Source: Flavobacterium hungaricum (GTDB taxonomy: Bacteria; Bacteroidota; Bacteroidia; Flavobacteriales; Flavobacteriaceae). Taken from it: a DNA stretch of 64,000 nucleotides. The position numbers were made by a program, and so were the translations under genes. The stretch spans positions 806,001 to 870,000 of the forward strand of contig NZ_PRDM01000002.1 of assembly GCF_015182285.1 (NCBI RefSeq). The letters are read 5' to 3'. How positions within the stretch are numbered: position 1 is the stretch's first letter; every line of letters begins with the position of its first letter. Below, in pieces: positions 58,663 through 64,000 of the stretch. The notes beneath the pieces are model-generated. The model made no database searches, had not been told where the DNA came from, and was given only the letters and a program-made list of their open reading frames with translations.

Positions 58663-59610
58663 TTATTTCTCAATAAAAGAAATTATTTTTGAAACCAAAC
58701 TTTCAGAAATCGGCAGATTTTCATTATTGTAGCTTTCCATATTCGCCTGCTCGTCGCCTTCTATAACTTTCATGATGTGATTCATCTTGTCTACAATCAG
58801 CATTTCGGACTTTGCATTGGCGTGAGATAAATTTTCAGCATCTTTAACCGTTACCTGTAAATCTTTATTTCCTTGTAAGATTAAAACCGGAATCGTTAAT
58901 TTTTTAATTTCAGCCTGCGGATTGTATCTAAACCATGAAATCAAATAAGGCTGAATACTCGGTCTAAAAAGAGAATTAAGCATTGGGTCTACTTTTTTTA
59001 CCGTATTGCCATTTTTTAAGCTGTCAATAATCGGGTAAGTCATGTCCTCAAGCTGTTTCATCGATTTTGAAGCAATCTGCGATTTAATGATTTTATCAGC
59101 CGAATCACCAGCTCCTGCAATCGAAACAAATTTATCAGCTTTTGCTGCGGCAATCATTCCGATCAAAGATCCTTCGCTGTGGCCGATGATGATCACTTTA
59201 GAAAAACGTTTGTCTTGTTTTAATAAATTAACCCAGCTTTTTGCATCTTCAATATAATTTTCGAATACCAGACTGCCTTCAGAAATAGCAGAAGCTTTAC
59301 TTTCTCCAATTCCTCTTTTGTCATAACGTAAAGAAGCAATTCCGTTTTTAGCAAGCGCCTCAGCCAGCATTTTCAGAGAATTGTTTTTCATCATCGGATT
59401 ATTTCCGTTTCTGTCCGTAGGCCCAGAACCGGCAATAATTAAAGCAACCGGATATTTCTTTGTAAGATCAGGAGTCGTTAAGGTTCCAAAAAGCTGATCG
59501 ACATTTATTTTAAGAACAGTTGGCGTTTCTTTAAACGTAATTTCTTTTTTATCCTGAGCATTTAAAGCGCTCAAAAACAAAACCGTTAAGAAGAAAATTA
59601 TTTTATTCAT
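58663..59610 (-). CDS. Exported alpha/beta hydrolase
   Basis: A 315-aa hydrolase with a signal peptide ending LNAQ (~18 residues). Key motifs: oxyanion region IIAGSGPTDRNGNNP, RYDKRGIGES, nucleophile elbow GHSEGS (Ser near 145), then the acid in VLILQGNKDLQV and His in KMNHIMK. It is of the dienelactone-hydrolase-like/serine aminopeptidase S33 group that handles peptides or esters in the periplasm. It follows sppA by 10 bp and is co-transcribed with it, so processing of peptide debris is a possible shared job. Confidence 0.9.
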   Translation of the reverse strand: MNKIIFFLTVLFLSALNAQDKKEITFKETPTVLKINVDQLFGTLTTPDLTKKYPVALIIAGSGPTDRNGNNPMMKNNSLKMLAEALAKNGIASLRYDKRGIGESKASAISEGSLVFENYIEDAKSWVNLLKQDKRFSKVIIIGHSEGSLIGMIAAAKADKFVSIAGAGDSADKIIKSQIASKSMKQLEDMTYPIIDSLKNGNTVKKVDPMLNSLFRPSIQPYLISWFRYNPQAEIKKLTIPVLILQGNKDLQVTVKDAENLSHANAKSEMLIVDKMNHIMKVIEGDEQANMESYNNENLPISESLVSKIISFIEK

Positions 59611-59620
59611 CTCAATTTAA

Positions 59621-61378
59621 TTAATAAATGTTAAGTCCATAAGGAAGAATAGTTTGAACTCCTTTTAGTTTTTGAAATCGCTTTACTTGTTCTAAAAGTT
59701 TATAATTTTCTTCTCCAATTTCCTCTTTTATAAAAGCTTCTTTAGATTGTGCAAAAGGTAAACCCGAGAATAAGTCATTAAGAGTTTTATCGTATTCAGG
59801 ATAATTCTGAGTGCTGTATTTTTTGATTTTAGCAATTTTTGCAGCTTCCGCAACGGCGTCATTCAAGCCGCCTATTTTATCAACTAAGCCTAATTTCAGA
59901 GCTTCAGTTCCAGACCACACTCTTCCTTGTGCGATAGCGTCTACTTGTTCAAAAGTCATTTTTCGGCCTTCAGCCACGTGAGTAACAAATGTATTGTAGA
60001 TTCTTTCTACGCCTTCTAATGTAAATGCTTTAAACTTTTCGTCAACCGGTACAAACGGACTGTAATTTGGAGCATTTTCGTGAGTTTTAACCTGTTCAGA
60101 ATTAATTCCTAACTTATTGGCAAGAGGAGAGAAGTTTGGCAAAACTCCAAATACACCAATAGAACCAGTAATAGTATTGTTTTCGGCAAATATTTTGTTG
60201 GCGTTACAAGCGATATAATAACCTCCCGAAGCGGCATAATTACCCATCGAAACTACAACCGGTTTTACTTTTTTAGTAATTTCTATTTCTCTCCAGATCA
60301 AGTCAGAAGTTAATGCGCTTCCGCCTGGACTGTCAATTCTAAGAACAATTGCTTTTACATCGTCATTTTTTCTGGCTTCTTGTAAAGAACGACGCATTGA
60401 TCCTTCGCCAATGGTGTTTACATCGCCTTCTCCGCCTGTGATTTCGCCTTGAGCATAAATAATTGCAATTTGATCGCTTGAAGTGTCTGCCAAAGCTGTT
60501 GTGATATTATTTTGAGTATAATCTGAAATCGAGATTTTATTATAATCTTCGTCTTCTTTTACTTTTAATGCTTTTTTGATGGCATTATGATATACATCTT
60601 CATAAGCTACAATATCTACTAAATGCTGTTCTTTTGCCATTTCTGGAGTTCTTGCCAAAAGACCATTTGCAATTTCGTTAAGTTTTGGTAACGGAATATT
60701 TCTGCTTTTAGAAATATCTGTAGAAATTGTGGTCCAAAGTGAGTTTAACAGCGCTGTAATCTGCTCTCTGTTGGCATCGCTCATTTTGTTTTCTAAGAAA
60801 GGTTCAACGGCACTTTTGTATTTTCCGTGACGGATAACTTCCATGTGGATTCCAGATTTATCCTGAAAATCCTTAAAGAACATTACTTCAGAAGAAAGAC
60901 CTTTAAAATCTAGATCCCCAGCCGGATTTAAGTAAACAGTATTGGCAACAGAATTTAAATAATATTCTTTCTGCGAATAGGTGTTGGCGTACGCCCAGAC
61001 AAATTTCCCTGATTTTTTAAAGCTTTCCAGCGCATTTCTCAAATCTTTGTATTGCGCAAGACCAAGCGAAGATTCGTCGTTTAAGATTGAAATTCCTTTG
61101 ATTTTATCATCCGTTTTCGCCGCTTCAATTGCATTGATAACATCGGTTAAACCAATTTCTTTTCCGCCTGAAAATTTAGTTACCCAAGGATCTTTGTATT
61201 TTCCTGCATAATCATTTTTGATTTCTTTTAAGTTGAGTTCAATAACCGAGTCCGATTTTGCAGAAACAATGTCATCTCCTCCAAAAATAGCCCCAATCAG
61301 GATTACTCCAAAGAAGAAAATCATGATAAAGACAAAAATACCAATTACTGTGGCAAGTATATTTCCTAAAAACTTCAT
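59621..61378 (-). CDS. sppA: Signal peptide peptidase SppA, 67K type
   Basis: A 585-aa membrane protease with one N-terminal helix (~8-33) and two SppA domains. The catalytic lysine is in the N-half (VIRHGKYKSAVEPFL) and the nucleophile serine in the C-half (IDSPGGSALTSD), with ASGGYYIA completing the site. This is the long, E. coli-like tandem form. It degrades cleaved signal peptides in the cytoplasmic membrane. The hydrolase gene follows after 10 bp; a -7 box lies 46 bp upstream. Confidence 0.94.
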   Translation of the reverse strand: MKFLGNILATVIGIFVFIMIFFFGVILIGAIFGGDDIVSAKSDSVIELNLKEIKNDYAGKYKDPWVTKFSGGKEIGLTDVINAIEAAKTDDKIKGISILNDESSLGLAQYKDLRNALESFKKSGKFVWAYANTYSQKEYYLNSVANTVYLNPAGDLDFKGLSSEVMFFKDFQDKSGIHMEVIRHGKYKSAVEPFLENKMSDANREQITALLNSLWTTISTDISKSRNIPLPKLNEIANGLLARTPEMAKEQHLVDIVAYEDVYHNAIKKALKVKEDEDYNKISISDYTQNNITTALADTSSDQIAIIYAQGEITGGEGDVNTIGEGSMRRSLQEARKNDDVKAIVLRIDSPGGSALTSDLIWREIEITKKVKPVVVSMGNYAASGGYYIACNANKIFAENNTITGSIGVFGVLPNFSPLANKLGINSEQVKTHENAPNYSPFVPVDEKFKAFTLEGVERIYNTFVTHVAEGRKMTFEQVDAIAQGRVWSGTEALKLGLVDKIGGLNDAVAEAAKIAKIKKYSTQNYPEYDKTLNDLFSGLPFAQSKEAFIKEEIGEENYKLLEQVKRFQKLKGVQTILPYGLNIY

Positions 61379-61423
61379 AAGTATATTTTTTTTTAATAAG
61401 TAGCAAAAAGAGCCGCTTTGTTA

Positions 61424-61431
61424 CAAATATA
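61424..61431 (-). promoter_or_regulatory. Candidate -7 box for sppA
   Basis: On the minus strand TATATTTG matches TAnnTTTG 45 bp before the ATG. The rest of the 315-bp divergent gap (61379-61693) holds nothing definite except an 8-bp inverted pair GATTACTT/AAGTAATC (61580-61587 and 61617-61624). Confidence 0.45.
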
Positions 61432-61693
61432 ATCGAATTAGATTTTAATTCTGATATGCAAAATGTGAAATATTAGAAAATTTACGTCGAAAAAACTTAA
61501 AAATTAAACCGGCTGTTTTGTAAGATAAATATTGTTTTGAGATTTATTATTCTATAATTTGAAACGAATAACTTTTACTGATTACTTATACCTGTTTTTA
61601 CAAAAAAAAGAATACGAAGTAATCGGAAACTTCTAGGCTTTGATGTAATAAAACGCTTAATTCTAAAATACTTTTAGTTAATTTGCATTAATT

Positions 61694-62827
61694 ATGAAAT
61701 TACAGCATCAAGTCGTTTTATCGATAGGCACCAACGAAGGCAGCAGACTAGAAAATATCCAAAAATGTATTCAATTAATTCATAAAGAAATAGGAACGGT
61801 GATTAGAGTTTCTAAGCTTTATGAAACGCCTGCTTGGGGTTTTGAGAGCGATGCTTTTTATAATTGTGCTTTACTACTGCATTCTGATTTTAGTGCTCAG
61901 AAAATACTAAATCAGGTTCTGAAGGTTGAAAAACAACTGGGAAGAATTCGCCTAAATCAGGAAGGATATCAATCGAGAATTATTGATATTGATCTCATTA
62001 CTTTTGATGATGAAATTATAAGTTCAGAAAAACTTCAAATTCCGCATCCTTTAATGCAGAATCGTAATTTTGTTTTATTGCCAATGCAGGATTTAAAATT
62101 AGACTGGAAACATCCTGAATTGAATAAAACAGTTGCAGAATTAATTGCGATTTCGCCAGATGAAAGTGTTTGTACGGTTGTTCAGGATTTAAAAAGCCCT
62201 TTACAGGATATTCCGCTGGAGAAGTTTAATTATATTTCTTTGGAAGGAAATATTGGAGCGGGAAAAACGACATTAGTACATAAAATTGCAACCGATTTTA
62301 ATGCTAAAACAGTTTTAGAACGATTTGCAGACAATCCGTTTCTTCCTAAATTTTATAAAGATCAGAATCGATATGCTTTTCCGTTAGAAATGTCTTTTCT
62401 GGCCGACCGTTATCAGCAGTTAGCCGATGACTTAGCGCAGTTTGATTTGTTCAAAGATTTTATTGTTGCAGATTACCATATTTTTAAATCGCTGATTTTT
62501 GCTAAAATTACTTTAGCAGAAGATGAATACCGTCTGTATCGAAATCTATTTGATATTATCTACAAAGAAATGCCAAAACCCGATTTGTATATTTATTTGT
62601 ACCAAAACACCGACCGACTTCTTCAAAATATAAAAAAGCGCGGCCGTAATTACGAGCAGAATATTGAAGCAGTTTATTTAGAAAAAATCAATAACGGTTA
62701 TTTAGAATACATTAAATCACAATCCGATTTAAACGTTTTGATAATTGATGTCTCTGATCGCGATTTCGTCAAAAAACAGGAAGATTATCTCTATATCCTC
62801 GAAGAAATTCAGAAGAAAATAGGATGA
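61694..62827 (+). CDS. folK: Bifunctional FolK-deoxynucleoside kinase fusion
   Basis: A 377-aa fusion. Residues ~1-155 are 6-hydroxymethyl-7,8-dihydropterin pyrophosphokinase: SIGTNEGSRLENIQKCI, YETPAWGFESDAFYNCALLL and RSRIIDIDLI-type SRIIDIDLITFDD with HPLMQNRNFVLLPM. Residues ~178-377 are a deoxynucleoside kinase: Walker A GNIGAGKT at 185-192, ERFADNPFLPKFY, DYHIFKSLIFAK, and the LID RGRNYEQN. It joins a folate-synthesis step with dNTP salvage. The frame is continuous. Such fusions are known in Bacteroidota. Confidence 0.92.
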   Translation: MKLQHQVVLSIGTNEGSRLENIQKCIQLIHKEIGTVIRVSKLYETPAWGFESDAFYNCALLLHSDFSAQKILNQVLKVEKQLGRIRLNQEGYQSRIIDIDLITFDDEIISSEKLQIPHPLMQNRNFVLLPMQDLKLDWKHPELNKTVAELIAISPDESVCTVVQDLKSPLQDIPLEKFNYISLEGNIGAGKTTLVHKIATDFNAKTVLERFADNPFLPKFYKDQNRYAFPLEMSFLADRYQQLADDLAQFDLFKDFIVADYHIFKSLIFAKITLAEDEYRLYRNLFDIIYKEMPKPDLYIYLYQNTDRLLQNIKKRGRNYEQNIEAVYLEKINNGYLEYIKSQSDLNVLIIDVSDRDFVKKQEDYLYILEEIQKKIG

Positions 62828-62837
62828 TTAGAGAGTG

Positions 62838-62968
62838 GGTCAATTAGATAATTGGTCAATTAGATAATTAGTCAATTAGTTAATTTGTCAATGAGATAAT
62901 TGTCATCAGATAGTTTTAAATTCAGTAAGTAATTATCTAATTGTCTAATTGCCCAATTATCTAATTAA
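62838..62968. repeat. AT-rich repeat array: GTCAATTAGATAATTG units, direct then inverted
   Basis: Three direct GTCAATTAGATAATT-type units (from 62839) are followed by inverted copies (AATTATCTAATTGTC near 62931). The whole can form a long imperfect hairpin between convergent genes and may terminate both. The same unit is at 30188-30275. Confidence 0.65.
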
Positions 62969-62971
62969 AAA

Positions 62972-64000
62972 CTATCTCTTAAGAGAAAAATGTCCTTTTA
63001 GAACAGGAGTATTATCGTCTACTTTTAAAGCGTACCAATAATCAGAAGCAGGCATTGGCAGTTGATTAAAATTACCGTCCCAGCTCATTTTAAAACGGCT
63101 TAGCTGTGCAATTAGTTTTCCATAGCGGTCAAAAATAGTGACTTGAGCCTGAGGATAATTTTCCATTCCGGTTACTTCCCAAAAATCATTAAAAGTGTCG
63201 TTATTTGGAGTAAAGAAAGCAGGGAACACCAACACTACAAATTGCTTTCTGTAATAACCGCATCCTGATTTCTCTTGTACAAAAGCGTTTTGTAATCCGG
63301 CAGGAACATTGTAAAAAATATTAGAATCCTGAAAATTTTCACCATCTACAGAGTATTCAAAATACGAAGCTTCTTTTGTGGTGTAAATTACAGCTTTTGT
63401 TCCGTCAACGTCAATACGGCTGATTTTGGGTGCAAAATGCTCTGCTACCGTAATTGTCTTAATACTTTCGCAATTTTCTGGAGCCGGACTGGTTACTTTA
63501 ACGGTATAAATTCCAGCGGCAGTAACTTCTGTAGTTTGTGTTGTTGCTGCATTGTGAGGCCAAAAATAATTCATTCCCGTGATACCTGCATCTAAAGTAA
63601 TGGTTTCAAATTCGCATAGAATTACAGTTTCGTCCATAACTGCAGGAGGTGTGTACACTACAGCATTTACAGGAGTCCGTACAGGATTGATACAGCCGTT
63701 ATTGGAAGCTTCTGCATAAAAAGTCGTATTATCCGTAAGAGACGGAGTGATAAAATTAAGTCCAGTGTAAAGGCTGGATCCTCCCGAAGCCGCTTCGTAC
63801 CAATTTACAATTCCGATATTGGTTGTTACTCCAAGTATTACTCTTCCCGGTCCGCATGTAGAGAAAAAAGACTGTGTCGCGGCAGGAGAATTTGGAGTGG
63901 CATTTACAGTTGCTGTAACGGCTTTTCGATTGGTTTCGCATCCAGCATCTGCATAGTAGGTTGTAGTGGTATTGATTATTGGAGTAGTGTAAGTGTTTCC
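62972..64000 (-). CDS. Type B T9SS sorting-domain surface protein, C-terminal part (5' partial)
   Basis: The frame runs open from the stop at 62972 to the end of the window, so this is the last ~342 residues of a larger gene. The C-terminus (~last 85 residues) is the gliding-motility-associated type B domain: FFTPNNDTFNDFWEVTGMENYPQ, VTIFDRYGKLIAQLSRF, WDGNFNQLPMPASDYWYAL and HFSLKR. Ahead of it are three Ig-like repeats of ~80-90 residues with Cys pairs (ETNRKAVTATVN; STCGPGRVILGV; NNGCINPVRTPVNA). Such proteins are exported by the type IX system and attached to or released from the surface. Confidence 0.92.
   Translation of the reverse strand, partial: GNTYTTPIINTTTTYYADAGCETNRKAVTATVNATPNSPAATQSFFSTCGPGRVILGVTTNIGIVNWYEAASGGSSLYTGLNFITPSLTDNTTFYAEASNNGCINPVRTPVNAVVYTPPAVMDETVILCEFETITLDAGITGMNYFWPHNAATTQTTEVTAAGIYTVKVTSPAPENCESIKTITVAEHFAPKISRIDVDGTKAVIYTTKEASYFEYSVDGENFQDSNIFYNVPAGLQNAFVQEKSGCGYYRKQFVVLVFPAFFTPNNDTFNDFWEVTGMENYPQAQVTIFDRYGKLIAQLSRFKMSWDGNFNQLPMPASDYWYALKVDDNTPVLKGHFSLKR

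Noticed and set aside
63756..63941. Separate short minus-strand open frame at the right end
   Set aside because: The type B surface protein is open in another frame through this whole region, with convincing Ig-like sequence.
1..64000. CRISPR arrays, tRNA/rRNA genes, IS transposases, prophage
   Set aside because: None was recognised. The repeat arrays seen are short inverted or tandem elements without regular spacers, and no transposase or integrase frames were found.

Overview
The window is a contiguous, low-GC (roughly one-third G+C) stretch of a Bacteroidota chromosome, almost certainly Flavobacterium or a close relative in the Flavobacteriaceae. The evidence is the gene content (SprF/PorP-like and gliding/type IX secretion C-terminal-domain proteins, TonB receptor plus DUF4249 pair, DUF6089, DUF4270, DUF4403, DUF420, a FolK-deoxynucleoside kinase fusion), Bacteroidota-type promoters with a TAnnTTTG -7 box, frequent non-ATG starts, little Shine-Dalgarno signal, and intergenic hairpin repeats of the kind common in flavobacterial genomes. 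No rRNA, tRNA, CRISPR array, prophage or IS transposase was seen.

Layout. 1-1120: the 3' end of a cytochrome-oxidase assembly block (SCO1/SenC tail, DUF420, small CxxC membrane protein). 1126-10098: a DUF4403 lipoprotein, then an efflux operon (MacB-type ATPase, two FtsX-type permeases, two membrane-fusion proteins around a TolC). 10122-14769: tsaB, an MscS channel with a LEA-like neighbour, a NifU-type Fe-S protein, a PorP/SprF protein and a gamma-carbonic anhydrase. 14854-22496: a two-component-regulated envelope locus: DUF6268 barrel, Kelch protein, DUF4907, LytS-type kinase, intradiol dioxygenase and LytTR regulator on the minus strand, and DUF4270 lipoprotein plus an outer-membrane protein divergently. 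22498-30940: the envelope-biogenesis run CBS-nadK-DUF6089-uppS-bamA-ompH-ompH-murI. 31057-37365: pdxJ, a YhcG/PDDEXK nuclease, TonB receptor/DUF4249, and an unknown lipoprotein. 37576-42572: hydrolase, small membrane protein, then trigger factor, clpP and clpX. 42759-44789: an unassigned trio (large lipoprotein, 192-aa protein, 70-aa membrane protein). 44903-49568: an L,D-transpeptidase-like protein, a GlxA-type regulator and, divergently, six small VOC and SRPBCC/AHSA1 genes. 49725-55571: serB, a repeat-rich gap, a GH3 enzyme, DUF2797 and a GT9 glycosyltransferase. 55864-64000: AsmA, an alpha/beta hydrolase, SppA, FolK-dNK and the C-terminal part of a type B T9SS-sorted surface protein.

Most of the window is core chromosome. 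The most likely places for undescribed biology are the Kelch/DUF4270/LytSR envelope locus, the VOC/SRPBCC cluster with its AraC/DJ-1 regulator, and the lipoprotein trio at 42.8-44.8 kb. The intergenic space is rich in structured DNA: at least five different inverted-repeat families, including two 133-bp elements with inverted ends, and a terminator stem (AACCTGTTC) used three times.
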